Positions 48,746-61,554 of a DNA stretch of 64,000 nt are shown here, piece by piece; positions within the stretch are counted from its first letter, which is position 1, and each line of letters opens with the position of its first letter. The position numbers and the translations under genes are program-made. The notes below the pieces were generated by a model. The model was not told the DNA's origin and made no database searches. It saw only the letters and a list, made by a program, of their open reading frames with translations. The stretch is from Stentor roeselii (lineage: Eukaryota; Ciliophora; Heterotrichea; Heterotrichida; Stentoridae): contig RSEH01000142.1 in NCBI GenBank assembly GCA_006503475.1, positions 58,866 to 122,865 on the forward strand. The letters are read 5' to 3'.

Positions 48746-51700
48746 CTAAGTCTTAATAATAAACTCCTCAAGTCCTCTCACTTTAATTTTCCCTTCTTCT
48801 TCAACGATCGACATCATCGGTCTTAGTTTATTTCTGAAAAATTCCTTGATACTCAAGTCAGGACTTTCAAGGTCGACCTTCCTGCCGATTAACTTGAATT
48901 CACCTGAAATCTTCTGATTGCTAACAACCAGGTAATAATAAAAAGCGTCTTTATTCAAATTGCAATTCCATTTCTTCCCAAAGGAATTAATGTCAAACTT
49001 ACAAACATTTCTTCTTGGTAAGTTTTTTACTCTTTTTCTAGTCAACATTCCTCTGACGAAAGCTTGAATCCTTATCAAATGTTGCCTGGCTTTAGCGTCG
49101 TCATTGTCAAAGTTAAGAAAACTGACTTCTTTTCCTACGAATTTAAACATGTTTTGAACGACGTAAGACCCGATCCTCTCGAATTGATTCGGCTGAGACT
49201 GGGACTTTTCACAGATTTTTTCCAAGTCGATGACGAATCTTTGGGTATGCTCTGGGTTGGGACCGTTTCGAACGTAAAAGTGAAGAACGTCGAGTTTTTC
49301 GTCTTCTGACTTGTGGAGCATCATGGTGATTTGATACATTACGTCTTCTTTGCATAAGCAAGTTCTGAAAATGATTCGATCATAGTCGTTTTTAAGTAGT
49401 TGTGTTTTTAGTTTTCTCATTTCGTAGCCTAAAAGAGCTTTTTGTCCAATATTTTCATCTGCTATTTCTTCGGCTTTATGAAAAATGTAAGCTTCAGGGT
49501 CATTTGGAATTCTTAAATAAAGACGTTTTTCATTGAAAGTTAAAAAATTTAGCATTGATTTTCTGTAAGGGTCTTGGTATTCTGTGATTGGGGTTCTTAA
49601 AGTTAAATAATATTCATCTTTTTTGTGAGTGACTTGAATTCTTAGCTTTTTAAAAAGTAACATTTCTCTAAATTTTATTCTGATTTTTCGGTTGCAACAG
49701 ATGAAAGACTCGAATTTTAATTTATCTGATTGATGGGTTTTTCTGACTAAAAACCCTCTGATGTTACTTTGAAGTTTTATGATTAATTGCTCTTCTTTTT
49801 GAAGGTCTTTTACTTCTTCTTGCAAGTCGTTGACTTCTTCAGCTGGGGTTTCTTCTGGTTTGTCTTTTAATTTAAAATCTTGGCTCATTGCTGATTTATT
49901 TTTTTCCATTATTAGTTCTTCTTCTTCTACGATGATTTCACCTGGATCTAGTACAAACTGAGAGGATCTTATAGATAAAAACTTGCAAATCTTCTCGATG
50001 TTCAACTCAACTTGAACTAAAGTCAATTTGTAGAACTCACTTAATAAGTTTTCATCGATAAAAAGTGATGTGAATTTTTTAGAATCAATTGCATGAAACA
50101 AGTATTTTTCTGAATTTTCATATGATGCCTTGCTGACCTTTAGTAAAAATTTTGGTAATTTACCGATTTTCATATACCTAGCGTATAAAAGTTCAACTTT
50201 TGATCTAGGTGGTCTTAAAATGATTTCTTCATTTATGTATTCGAAGCAGAGTTGTAAATATTCTTCTGAACTTAAATCACTTTGATCAATTTTCTTGATT
50301 AACTCAGAAGCACTGAATAATTTTTCTAAATATTCCCCAGATTTTTCAAGTCTAACTATAATATCACCTCTCGGTGTCCTCTGAAATATTTGCAAAGATC
50401 CTTGTGTATCAGCTTTAAAAATAGTAACATTAGCCTTATGTTTCCTAACATCATCTACAATCACAATTTCTCCATTTTCTCCTAAATCAATACAAGGATG
50501 CAATTTTTTATTAATCATTTCAAGAACAGGTAAATCAGGGTCGACATCAAATTCCTTAGAAAGAGGTTTTTCTTCAGTATACAAAACAATTTTAATCTTT
50601 TGAAAATCATTGCTGAGGTAATATTTTATATCATAAAATTTAAACTTTATGCTGATTTTCGACTGCTTCACAAGTGCCATATCTGTGACTTCAGGAATAT
50701 GATTAAATTTAAATGGTCTGAATTCCAAGTCATCTCCATGCACAACTTTCAGTTCTTTAACATCAGAATCAGTTTGAATACCAACCGAAACACCTGCAGG
50801 CTTAGATATAAAATTATCAAAATTAAACTGAGTGCCAAGTCTATCAGTCAAAATCTCTACTTTTCCTTGTTCATGACTCACAAGTTCTTTCGGAGTTTTG
50901 TGAATGATTCTTTTTCGTGAACTATTAGAATGAACACTGTCAATCCTCGGTAAAGACTTCTGGTTACTTAAATTCCCTTCATTTGAACTCTGATGTCTCT
51001 TCACCTTCTGAGAAGTCAATTGTCGAAAGTTTTCAGTAAACTTCCGAGATGTAACATTTTTCTGTTCAACTGAAACAGGAGTTTCATTCCTTAAATTTTC
51101 TAATAAATTTTGTAATTTCAGCGAAAATTTCTTCGAAATTTTCGGATTTTGAGATAAAATCCTTTCTGCCTTAAGACACCAATGGTAGGACTGTTGAAGG
51201 TTCCCTAAAAAGCTTTCTTGAGACGAGACTTGTAGATAAGTCGAGCAGGTTAAACCTGCGAGTTCAAGGTTAGAATTATTTTTCCCTGTGACGATGTCTT
51301 GACAGACAATATCTTGACAGACGCTAACAGCTTCTTTAGAGATTTGAAGACTTTCTTTAAATTTCTGTTGTTTGTTGTAAACTTTACAAAGATTTAAAAG
51401 AAGTTTCACGTGGATTGGATGAAGCAAAGATGCTGTTCTTGCGATGTTGATTCCTGTTGTTAAGGACTTTTCAGATTCTTCAAATTTTTCATGTCGTTTC
51501 CAAGCTTTGCCGAGAATGTTGTGGAAAATGCAGAGCTCTGAAGGAAGAGGGACTTGGGGATAGTCGGAGAGAAGACGAGATAAAGGTCGTGTTACTTTTT
51601 CGATTGAGGATTTTAAAGATGATTGGTAGTTTGACACTGTTATTTGGGCAAGGTGTGAAAAGACGTCTTCTCCGAGATCGTGTCTGAATTCAGTTTTTGA

Positions 51701-51796
51701 CTTTTTGATATGTTTTAGCATTTGTTCTAAGAAGTCAAGGATTTGAGATGGGCTGCTTTGAGGCTTCATTGATTTCCAGTGTTCTTCTAGGCTCAT
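48746..51796 (-). CDS. TPR and IQ-motif protein
   Basis: 1016 aa from ATG 51796; the open frame upstream of it starts only with TTG and overlaps the next gene, so that start is rejected. Residues about 95-160 look like TPR helices (KAWKRHEKFEESEKSLTTGI, LCKVYNKQQKFKESLQISKEA). IQ motifs: IIKLQSNIRGFLVRK (about 675) and IRIQAFVRGMLTRK (about 907), both fitting IQxxxRGxxxR, so calmodulin or centrin should bind. An 18-bp internal duplication codes VCQDI twice (near residue 165). The rest is unrecognised, with beta-like segments around the IQs. Likely a cytoskeletal Ca2+-responsive scaffold. Confidence 0.85.
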   Translation of the reverse strand: MSLEEHWKSMKPQSSPSQILDFLEQMLKHIKKSKTEFRHDLGEDVFSHLAQITVSNYQSSLKSSIEKVTRPLSRLLSDYPQVPLPSELCIFHNILGKAWKRHEKFEESEKSLTTGINIARTASLLHPIHVKLLLNLCKVYNKQQKFKESLQISKEAVSVCQDIVCQDIVTGKNNSNLELAGLTCSTYLQVSSQESFLGNLQQSYHWCLKAERILSQNPKISKKFSLKLQNLLENLRNETPVSVEQKNVTSRKFTENFRQLTSQKVKRHQSSNEGNLSNQKSLPRIDSVHSNSSRKRIIHKTPKELVSHEQGKVEILTDRLGTQFNFDNFISKPAGVSVGIQTDSDVKELKVVHGDDLEFRPFKFNHIPEVTDMALVKQSKISIKFKFYDIKYYLSNDFQKIKIVLYTEEKPLSKEFDVDPDLPVLEMINKKLHPCIDLGENGEIVIVDDVRKHKANVTIFKADTQGSLQIFQRTPRGDIIVRLEKSGEYLEKLFSASELIKKIDQSDLSSEEYLQLCFEYINEEIILRPPRSKVELLYARYMKIGKLPKFLLKVSKASYENSEKYLFHAIDSKKFTSLFIDENLLSEFYKLTLVQVELNIEKICKFLSIRSSQFVLDPGEIIVEEEELIMEKNKSAMSQDFKLKDKPEETPAEEVNDLQEEVKDLQKEEQLIIKLQSNIRGFLVRKTHQSDKLKFESFICCNRKIRIKFREMLLFKKLRIQVTHKKDEYYLTLRTPITEYQDPYRKSMLNFLTFNEKRLYLRIPNDPEAYIFHKAEEIADENIGQKALLGYEMRKLKTQLLKNDYDRIIFRTCLCKEDVMYQITMMLHKSEDEKLDVLHFYVRNGPNPEHTQRFVIDLEKICEKSQSQPNQFERIGSYVVQNMFKFVGKEVSFLNFDNDDAKARQHLIRIQAFVRGMLTRKRVKNLPRRNVCKFDINSFGKKWNCNLNKDAFYYYLVVSNQKISGEFKLIGRKVDLESPDLSIKEFFRNKLRPMMSIVEEEGKIKVRGLEEFIIKT

Positions 51797-51842
51797 TTTA
51801 TGAAGAGTGGATTTTGAAGGATTTAGGTTAATTTTAGGTAGT

Positions 51843-52388
51843 TTATACTTTTGATCTGATGTCGGTGTAGAATCTTTTCGTGTCTTGCCTTTGAAGTGAA
51901 TTTGGCATAACTTTATCAACTAACTCAAATTTTATCCTTTTCGTTACATAAGTCGCTTCAGGAGTTGGAGTTCTTTTCGGAGTAGGTGTTTCAATCATTT
52001 CCATGCTCTTGCTCAAATGATCACGAATTTTTTTCATGTAAGGTAAAGGTTCCAACAGAGGTTTATTCGGTTTTTCATTTCTGATTAATTTACTTTCCTG
52101 AATTTTTGCTTCTTTTTTTATCTTTTTATTCAATATCGATGCATTATCTATGCTTTGAAGTCGATTTTTTCGTTTCAAATGATTTAGTTTCTCCTGTCGT
52201 TCTTTCCACGCTTCTTCTAATCGTTCTTCGAGTTCCATTTGGTGCTTCGATATCTTGTAAAGCTTTAGTTTCGGTTGATATTTCATTATTTCAATCGTGT
52301 CTTTTATCACTTTGCGAGTTTCTCTTACATCTTCAGCTTGCATGTACTTGTTCAATATGAGTTTTTCTCTCTGCTGAATTTTTGACAT
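51843..52388 (-). CDS. Coiled-coil basic protein of unknown function
   Basis: 181 aa, charged helices (EKLILNKYMQAEDVRETRKV, QMELEERLEEAWKERQEKL). ETPTPKRTPTPEA is a possible proline-directed phosphosite array. It ends 46 bp before the TPR/IQ gene on the same strand; no GT-AG interval of suitable length merges the two, so I keep them apart. No family recognised. Confidence 0.65.
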   Translation of the reverse strand: MSKIQQREKLILNKYMQAEDVRETRKVIKDTIEIMKYQPKLKLYKISKHQMELEERLEEAWKERQEKLNHLKRKNRLQSIDNASILNKKIKKEAKIQESKLIRNEKPNKPLLEPLPYMKKIRDHLSKSMEMIETPTPKRTPTPEATYVTKRIKFELVDKVMPNSLQRQDTKRFYTDIRSKV

Positions 52389-52726
52389 TATTATTCTTGA
52401 TTGGGTTTATTTTTAATTTAATTAAGTTCTGACTGAAGGTTTTTATGAATTGGTTGCCTAAAATTTATTATATTAAATGATTCAGATTTTGAAGTTTTCT
52501 TTGATTTGAGAAAAGTTTTCTAGGCAAAGCATCATCATAAAACTATTATTATAAAGAATCAGTAGTTATAAAGTGTGTGAAACTTTAAATGATTTAGATT
52601 TTAAGTGGATAAATCTCAAATTTAAGAAAGAAGTTGATTCATTGAAAACAACAATTAGACATACAACTATTAAATATAATAATAGAAGATATTAATCTTG
52701 TAAATCTTTATACAGAAATACTATAT
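52389..52726. other. Intergenic, no gene seen
   Basis: About 340 bp of AT-rich sequence between the coiled-coil gene and the large surface protein; no open frame or RNA motif noted. Confidence 0.5.
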
Positions 52727-55700
52727 CTAATTAACTTTCTTAAATTCTAATTCCTGCAATTCCTTGTCATTGTTTGATAAAACATTAACATTAGTTTCTG
52801 GAGGTGCCACTTTTGCAATTTTTCTAGCTTTAACCCATCTATAAAACCTGTTCAAATTCATAACAACACCAGTGAATACATTAAGCAATAACGCTGCAAT
52901 AATAATAAATACACAGTTTAATGTTACACTTTCTGTAGTAAATTTGAGTCTTGATATAAAAGGAAGGATCAAATAAACATAAAATCCCATAGTTAAAGAC
53001 TCATTGCAAATAGTATAAACACCAGAAATTGTGTCTTTATATGGCTTTAAAGTAACAATAAAGAAAATCATCTAATTTGATATTACAGCCAAAGAAAAAA
53101 TCATACTAATGATCAACTGTAAAATAGCAGGCTGAATGAACAGCACAAGTAAAACAATAGTAAGCCTTCTCACTATAAAAATCAAATACAACAGACCTTG
53201 ACCTGCATCTTTTTTAAACTCATAAAAAAAAGTTCCAAATTTCTTCAAAAAACTTTCTGACTCTTCTTCTGAGATTCTCTGATTTTCAACTAAAACTTTT
53301 ACCATTAAAGCAGTAAAAAATATTTGAAGTCCCTATATAGATGTTACTAAACAAATTGCACATAATGAGAAATCAATAATAGTTAAAATTCCTTGATTTT
53401 TAAAATAAACTATTCCCAGCATTGAGTTGATGAAAATATCAAAGAAACTTTGGATATATATCCTTAAAAATACTTTATAATGATACCCTTCTCGAATTTG
53501 AGTAAGTTTATTAGAAAGCCATTGCATTTTCACTTTATTTCCCAAGAGAGTGAAAGGATAACAAAGTACAAAAATAATGAGATAAGTGAAAGTTGCTCCT
53601 GAGTTCAACAGTAGAAGATTTGTTTCATATCCGAAATCAACAAATTTTTGATCTAGTTGATTTTGAGGAGGATCTGTGATGATATATTCAAACAAGTTCG
53701 GAATTTTCGACTGGACCTGGATTGAATTTAAAAACTCTCTTAAACCTGAGTCAAATTTCAAGTTAAATAAAGCAACATATGAGTAAATTTCAATACTTGT
53801 CCAAAAGTTAAAGAAAAAGGTAGGATCTCCGAAAAATATGCTACTGCCGAGTGAAGTTCCAAGAGCTAAAGATATTCCGATGTTCGCGATTTTTAAACTT
53901 TGCCTTATTTCGTCAACTAGATGACTTGAGTCTGTCGGGTGAAGATTGATGCTAAGTTGTTGTGTAATAAGTAATGAATTTGATTGAGAAACAATAGATC
54001 CTTCAAAAAAAATCGAAATTTTATCACCTTCAACGATTTTTTCCTTTGTTTTCAGTTTTAAATCAAATCCAGATTTTGAATCTTTATCGATAATGAAACT
54101 TATTTCTGTAGAATTAATGAAAACCAGAAGGTTCTCAGTCTGAATCGGTTTTTCAAGTTCTTCAGTAAAGGTAATCTTTACATTGTTATTAAAGTCAATT
54201 GATATGAAAGCTGAAAAATGATTTCTTTCACATCCATTCCTGAAAGAATATCCTAAATCACACAAGCATTCCCCTTTTTCATTCAACGAGCTATTATTCA
54301 AACACGTTAAACACACGAATTCCGATCGACAAGTCAAGCAAAGACCAGTGCAAAAAATGCATTTTTTCATTTTAGAGTCGTAATACTCTTCAACTGAACA
54401 TTGAAAACATGATTTATTCACAAGTTCAAAGCCAAATTCACAATTAAAACAAGATTTCGGCTGATAATCTGAACAATTGAGACAATGAGGATCGTCACAT
54501 AAACTGCAAGTTGAATTTCGTCTACACCCTGAAGTGCATGAATCGAGACAAGCATCACAAGATCCCTGGCTTTCAAATGAAGAGATGTTGCAAGATGGTA
54601 AACAACTTCTATCTGTTAAACAAAGAGAACAACCTTCACAATTTTCTGTTTTAAAGAGTTTTATATCTGCAGGCTCTAAAACGAATAATTGGAATAAGTA
54701 AAGAAAACCTTGGAAGGTATTTTGGCTTGTTTCGTGACTTCCGAGATAAAAAGTTGAATTGAAGTAATCTTTAAATGGATGAAGGAAAAGTAATTGCTTT
54801 TGAGAGTTTTTGTTATTGAGTTTTATATTTGTATTTGAAAGAGTAGTGAAAGAAAGGATGAATAGAAGATGATTCCATTGGTTTTTTAATAGGGAAAGCT
54901 TAGACTTATAAGAAAATTCTTCATTTGATAGAAAAAAGTTTGCTGATAGTTGAAGGTTTGCAATTTTTAATGAAAAACTCCAGTATTGATTGTTTTCGTA
55001 GTTTAGGAGAAAACTGTCTATTTTTTCTGTGTAAATCCAAAAAGATATGCAAAAATTAGGACCGAATAATAGATGATCGTCGAGGTTTGTCATATTTAAA
55101 AAACTTCCATTACCATCGAAATAAAGTCCTCTGGCATAAGCTGGAATTGGAGTATTTTCCTTACCTATGAAAAAATTTTCATAGTCATTAAACTTGGCAA
55201 CTATTCCACTTACCTTGTCAATAAAGATAGAAGAAATTTGCTTAAAATCGAATATAACATAAGGATCTTCATCTTTTGGATTTTCACATTTAAATGAATT
55301 AACGAGGTACCCTAAAGGACATTTTTCATTACAATACCCTGAAAGTGAATAAAACTTTTCAAAGCACTCAGAGCACTGATAGTAATAAGGACCTTTGCAA
55401 TCTAAGCAACTTTCATGGCAATTTTTACACAAAAATGCAGTTTCATTCCAATAAAACCCTTTTTCACATTCACAATATCCGGATTTTAGTTTTAAATTCG
55501 ACCTGCAACTGGTGCAACCGTTTTGAGAAGAATTGTTACAATATTTACATAGTCTTGAACAGCTATCACATGAACTACCATTTCTAAAGTATCCTTCATC
55601 ACATATACATCGATTCAGGGATAAAGTTGCATTATTTACACAACTATCGCAGCTTGATTCAGATGAATTGTGGCAAGTTTTGCACTCAAAGCTGCATTTT

Positions 55701-58700
55701 TCACAATATAGTTTGTTAGACTTAAAGTACCCAGTTTCGCATACACAGGTTTTATTAATATTTATTGAGTTTTTAACACATATTAAACATTCAGAAGAAG
55801 AATTGCAGCTCAAACAAAGGTCTGGACAATTTTCACAATCATTTTTAGACTGACTCCATACAGTTAAATTTTTGCATAAACATGAACCTGAAACAAAATC
55901 CAAATTTTTATCTTGAAAACATTCTGTGCAATCAGATGTAAAATTTCTGCAAGAATTACATTTCATATCTTTACATAAAACACAATCTCCACTTCTTACA
56001 CAAGTAACACAATTTTTATCGCATTTTTTACATTCTCCTTCAAAATAATATTCAAGTGAACAGTTAGATTTATAATCATTCGATTCATTGTAATAAGCTG
56101 TAGGTATGTAAAAATCATTAGTCACTTCAACGAAATTTGTGTAAGTTATTATCTTAAAAGACCATAAAAATCCTTGAAAAGATGAACTATAATTCCCTAA
56201 TACAACTTGACTAAATCCATCATCATAAAAGGTAAAATTTTGATAAGAACTTGATCTTTGTTCATTCGTATTCAAATATGATTTAATCATAAGTTTTCCA
56301 GAAAAAGTCTTACGAAAAGCCACTGAATACATAATCCATGTCTCTGTTTCCATTGAATACAAATTTATGAAAGACAATTCCGAATCTTCCACAAATCTTT
56401 TTTTTTGAAACCCAACAGTTCCATTAGAAAATATCTTTAACTTCTCTTTACTAAAAATCAATCCATTTACTTCAATTTTTATCCAAAATTGAATCAAAAA
56501 ATTTGAAAGACTTATAAAAGGGCAGGTGATGAAACTAGTATTTTTAAAATAATATCCTCGAAAAGCAGCAGGAATTGGATGTGAACTATTTTTAATATCT
56601 GGAATTTCTGAAATTCCTCCGAATTTAACAGGTTGTTGACTGTAAGAGTCATAAGTTGGCTCCGAAATATTTTCAAATTTTAAATTTAAGATTAAATGAT
56701 TTTCTTGAATACAATTCGAAGAAGAGCTTTTGAAACCTGTCGGACATTTGTGCATACACATTGAATTATGAAGGAATAAACCATTAAAGCAGCTAAGGCA
56801 TTTGAAGTAGTAAGGGCCATAGCATGATGAGCAGGAAGGATCACAGCAGCTTGAATTTCTTGGCTCTAATCCTTCAAAGCAAACATTGCTTGAGTTGTTT
56901 AATAGGCAAGTTCCATTATAATTATTTGAACAAGAAATGCAATCAACTTCATTACATTTTCGGCAATTGGACCAATCAGTGCATCCGAATTTGCAGGCTT
57001 CATTACATGCAAGACAGGATTTTTCCCATATATTGTAATAACTATGATGATCACAATAGGATACGCAGTTCAAAATTTCTGTTTTACAAATTATTGAGTA
57101 ATTTGTGGGTTTAAAGTAATATTGCCAGATCTTCAGATAATATAAAAATCCTCCGAAACATTCTTTTTTGTCGTTTGAACATCCAATTAATACAGTTTTG
57201 TTCTCATCATAATGAAGATAACCTTGAATCGAATAAGCATCATAAACATCTAAAAGTTGACCATATCTTATAGTTGTTAATTGATCACTAAATAGCACTG
57301 AAAATGTCATAAAATTCCATGCTCTTGATAGATAAAAGCGATTGTTGGTATAAGCAATAAAGTACCCATATAAATTTGACAGTTTAATAGACATGTAAGC
57401 ATTGTTCTGAATGCTAATTGTTTCAGAGCTAAAAAACGGGTTACTATTATAAGAAAGTACCCAAACTGAAATAGTAAAAGAGTAGTTAAAAATAATTGGC
57501 ACCTTATTCTCAATATAAGAATTATTGTAAAAATAATAACCTCTGCTCTTGATTGGAGTGGGAATAGTCTTATCCACATCACTAATATCAGCTCCCGAAG
57601 GCCATCCAAAGTAACTATTGTTTATCAGGAAATCGCCAAAATTTATCGAAATTGCAGCATCTAGAGTTGAATCAGGTGTTGGCTCTAACATGCAAAGTCC
57701 ATTAGTCAAATTATATCCACTCAAGCATTTGAAGCAAGTAAAATCAGACTCGTTTTGACAAAACTTCAAAGTAAGACATGAATTATTATCTGATTTGCAA
57801 TCTTCACAGTGATCTAATTCGTATCCAACGCATTTACTGCAAGATGGGCTAAAACAAGCAGATCCTGAAGAAAAGGCACAAATAGGCCAAGTGCCGTTAT
57901 CTGGACATTCAATACATTTTCCGTCTAAGTAGTATTGACTAGGGCTGCAAGGAATTAAATTTGCATTTACGTTAAATATGTTAGCTTGAGTATTAGTTAA
58001 AATAAAATAGTAAAGAAATCCTTTGAATCCATTATTTTCATTCAATAAAGACCCAAATGAATATGCCAAGTATTCAGAAGTAGGACTAAATATTCCTGGA
58101 ATTTTGAAACTCTTGTCGTAATTCCTTATCAAATTTAAATTAGTTTTACTCTGATATATTTTAAAAATTGATGAAAACCAATAGCTATTGTGCTCTATAT
58201 ACAAATTTTCAAAGGAATAAGTTATTCCATTCCAGGTCTTAAAGGTCAGTATTAGGTGACTTTGATTTGAGGAGACTGAAAAAATTAGATTTGAGTCATT
58301 TTTTATTGAAAAAATCAGTCCAGGTTCGTAAATCTTGAGGGCTAATGCTAAGTGAAAATTAGGTGACAATGCCCAAGAATTCTCGGAACTTAGGCGACTT
58401 TGATTTATAAAGTAAAATCCTCTATCTTTAGTGGGTATAGGGCCTCTTGTATCATTAAAACTTTGATTGTCTGTAGTGTTAAAGTCTCCAATACTGTGTA
58501 AAATGTAATTTTGAACCTGGCTGAAATTAATCTCAAACAAATCTTTGTTACTTTTTCCAGGATCAATGCATTTATTGTTTTCAGCCGTGTGATTGAATCC
58601 GAAAGGGCAAAGATCTAAGCAGTTTGTTTTAAAGAAGTTTAATTTTTGGTCTGTACATGATTCACACGTTTCGTTGTAGCAGTACCTATCAACTGCAAGT

Positions 58701-58732
58701 GAGGAAGTAAGACATAAGATTAAAACAAACAT
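52727..58732 (-). CDS. 1991-aa Cys-rich multi-pass surface protein
   Basis: Exons 58732-53348, 53332-53087 and 53071-52727; introns 53333-53347 (GTAACATCTATATAG) and 53072-53086 (GTAATATCAAATTAG). Signal peptide MFVLILCLTSSLAVD. The ectodomain (to about 1600) alternates furin-like/growth-factor-receptor-type Cys-rich stretches (CxxC every 10-20 residues) with four larger modules, each with a PIP...RG.YF core (near 58430, 57545, 56560 and 55130), possibly LamG/concanavalin-like. From about 1610 on there are several hydrophobic helices (NSGATFTYLIIFVLCYPFTL, LIFIVRRLTIVLLVLFIQ, MGFYVYLILPF, VFIIIAALLLNVFTGVVM), then a short cytoplasmic tail. Such giant Cys-rich receptors are expanded in ciliates; ligand unknown. 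Splicing is needed to include the last helices. Confidence 0.9.
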
Positions 58733-61554
58733 ATATATTCAACTCGATTGATGGATTCTAGAATATTCTATGATAATAAAGTGTTAGACTTACTTAGATA
58801 AGAAGATGAGGTTTACCTTATTTGGATATAGTTATGGGTTGAAGGCTACATAATAAAATTAAGTTTCCTTTATTAAAATTATAGACATATTAGATGAGAT
58901 ATAGGTTAATATATAATTTTATTACTCTAAGGAATCAAGAACATGCAATGCTGAAGTAATTTCTCAATATGAACTTATTATGAATATTATATTTTTTTTG
59001 GAAATTAGATTAATTCGATTCAAGATTTGTGTTTTTTTTTATATTTGAGGAATAATTCTTTTAAATATTGAATCAAATCTTAATAAAGATGATCCTTTCA
59101 GTAATTAAGCTATTTTAGTAAAAAAAAATCGAATGTTTAAAATAATTCAATATACAATAATGTATTTAATATGAAATAATTTAGTTACCTTGAAGCTGAA
59201 AATTTTATAAAAGTTTCATATAATCTGATTACTAGGATTATTATAAGATTTATATATGAGAAGAAGTTCAAACTAAACCTATGATCAATGATTTTAAACC
59301 CGAAAAACTTGAAAACTTAAAGAAACTTATGATTTAATTTTCTTATACCTTAATATGCATGAAAATCTAATATAAAACTTTAGATAAGAGCGCGGGGGAA
59401 AAATAAGCTTGAAATATATATTGAGCTTTTGAAAGGCATTTTAAATGCATTAGGCAGCAATAATGAAATATAATTGGTAAATATTTGAAATTTTTCGCTT
59501 ATCTACAGCTGGTTCCAGTCAATCAACCCAATTATTTGAAACTACCTGCAAGATCACAAGCACTTATAAGTAAATCCTTAATCCACGATCCTAGAAAGCC
59601 AGGTTGTCAAGTTTTATCAAAATATTTTCCACTCGGATGAAGATATTCGCATTTTATTTCTTTGAACTACTTAAAAAATTTTTTGTTTCACTTTTGAATC
59701 ATTTAAAATATAGTCAATTTATTACTAAGACCACTCTAACGACATTAAATCAAAACGAAGCTCCTTAAAAATATTATTAAGCTTAACCTAATACGAAGAC
59801 AACGATTTAATTGTTTTTATTCACGCCTGATTAATGACAATTTTTTCAAGGATTAAATGCGAAGCTCAAATCTTTTGTTTATTTTTTAAGTCTTTATTGA
59901 TAATCTTAAAATTTTAAGTAGGGAGCCTCATTGTTTAATATACCTCGCTAATAAAAATAGCTTTGCATACTATTCACCTTAATAAAAGAATCACTTGATT
60001 TAGACTTAAAATAATCAACAAGAGACTTTTTGGCTGAATACGTAGCATTATGGTAGAGTGGGGAGAAATGAGAAGAAGAAACCGAACCTTGAGAATAGAA
60101 GGATTTCTTTAAGGGCTTAGAAAAGATCTCTTGAAAGATTATGAGTAAGGATTGAATATGTAATGATTGAGGTTGTTAATATTAGATTAGAATATTTTAA
60201 TTGCAAGGTATATCAAGGAATTATAAAATATGCTAGAAATACTGTAATTAGTAATTTTATAGTAACCAAAACATTTAAAAGACGATAAAAGATTACTATT
60301 AATATATTTAAGATAGGCTCTTATTTATTTCTTTCCAGGTGAAAAGCTGCAATTTTCTGGACCATTTGTTGAGAGGACTGAAATGATATATCGTAAGAGT
60401 TCTTAGATCTTCTAGCCTATTTAATAGCTTAGTAGAATCACATTTATATACTATTATAGAATTGATAAACTAATTTGATGAAAAAACCAAAATGAATATG
60501 CATTCTTGTATAACTCTTCAACCTTATTAGTTTATAAATGCAACAATAGACATTTGCTAGTGGAAATTAAGTGATAAATACATTTTTAAGAGTAAAGATA
60601 CATGATTATAAAGAGGATATATATTTAGATAAAGTTGAAGACTTCAAATTCAACACTGGAGATTAATTTTTTTCCCGAATGTTTTTGAATGATTCTCATT
60701 GATATTCTGAAATAAAATATTGAATAAAAAGACTTCAATAAACTTCAAAATTTTATTACTATAGTAAAAAGTATCTTATTTTTGTTGTTTTAATCTATTC
60801 ATCAAGAATTTATTAATTCTTAATGAAATCAGTGGTTACTTTTACATAATCTATTGATATAATCATTCAATAAAAAAAATCAATCATGAGATAATTTATA
60901 GAATCTTTTGGGTTTGTGAAAAATCTTGATTAATGGATTTAAAGTGTATTTGGGTTAACAATTATGTCTTTTTTAAGTTAAATAGCTATAATGCACATAC
61001 AAATAGTTGATCTAATAGAATTTTCAAGTAGAATAATTTATATAATCCAATCGTATCATTCTGAAAAATTAATACAATCACCTGTGATTAGATTTAAATC
61101 AAATATTATAAAGTATTATAAAAAGATTTCGAAACCAGGTATATTAAATACAACTTCGTGTAATTTTTCAGAAATCTTTTTAATATATATGCTAATAATA
61201 ATTAAGATGAACCTAACTAACTGAATTAAAATTTGATTCCATTCAATTTATAAGGAAAAATTATATAAAATCAAGCAATAAATATGAGACTAAGATTTAA
61301 AAAATCAAAACAAAATCCTAATAATTTTTTCGAATATAGGTAATTACGCTAATATAATAATTAGTTAATCTTCTAAAGCATGAGATAAAAAAAATCTATA
61401 AACTCGAAATGCAATTCAGACTCTTGGTTGATTTCAAAGTCCTCTTATTGATAAAAACTTCATCCTAGCCTTTTCTGTCTTAAATAAACTTTTTTATTAA
61501 TTATCTATTTTGACTCATCAAATTTTAGAAGATAAGACTCATATTATATAAATA
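58733..61554. other. 2.8-kb AT-rich region without recognisable genes
   Basis: The longest open frame (60991-61224, 77 codons) is AT-rich with no protein-like character. A small GC island (GAGCGCGGGGGA, 59389-59400) and a less AT-rich stretch (about 59505-59640) stand out. I saw no tRNA B-box, rRNA or snRNA core motif. It is the largest gene-free gap in the window. Confidence 0.55.

Noticed and set aside
51797-51919. Upstream extension of the TPR/IQ frame, and fusion with the coiled-coil gene at 51843-52388
   Set aside because: The extension begins with TTG, not ATG, and no GT-AG interval of usable length joins the two genes.
60991-61224. 77-codon open frame in the long gap
   Set aside because: AT-rich composition, hydrophobic/Ile-rich by base content and no supporting motif.
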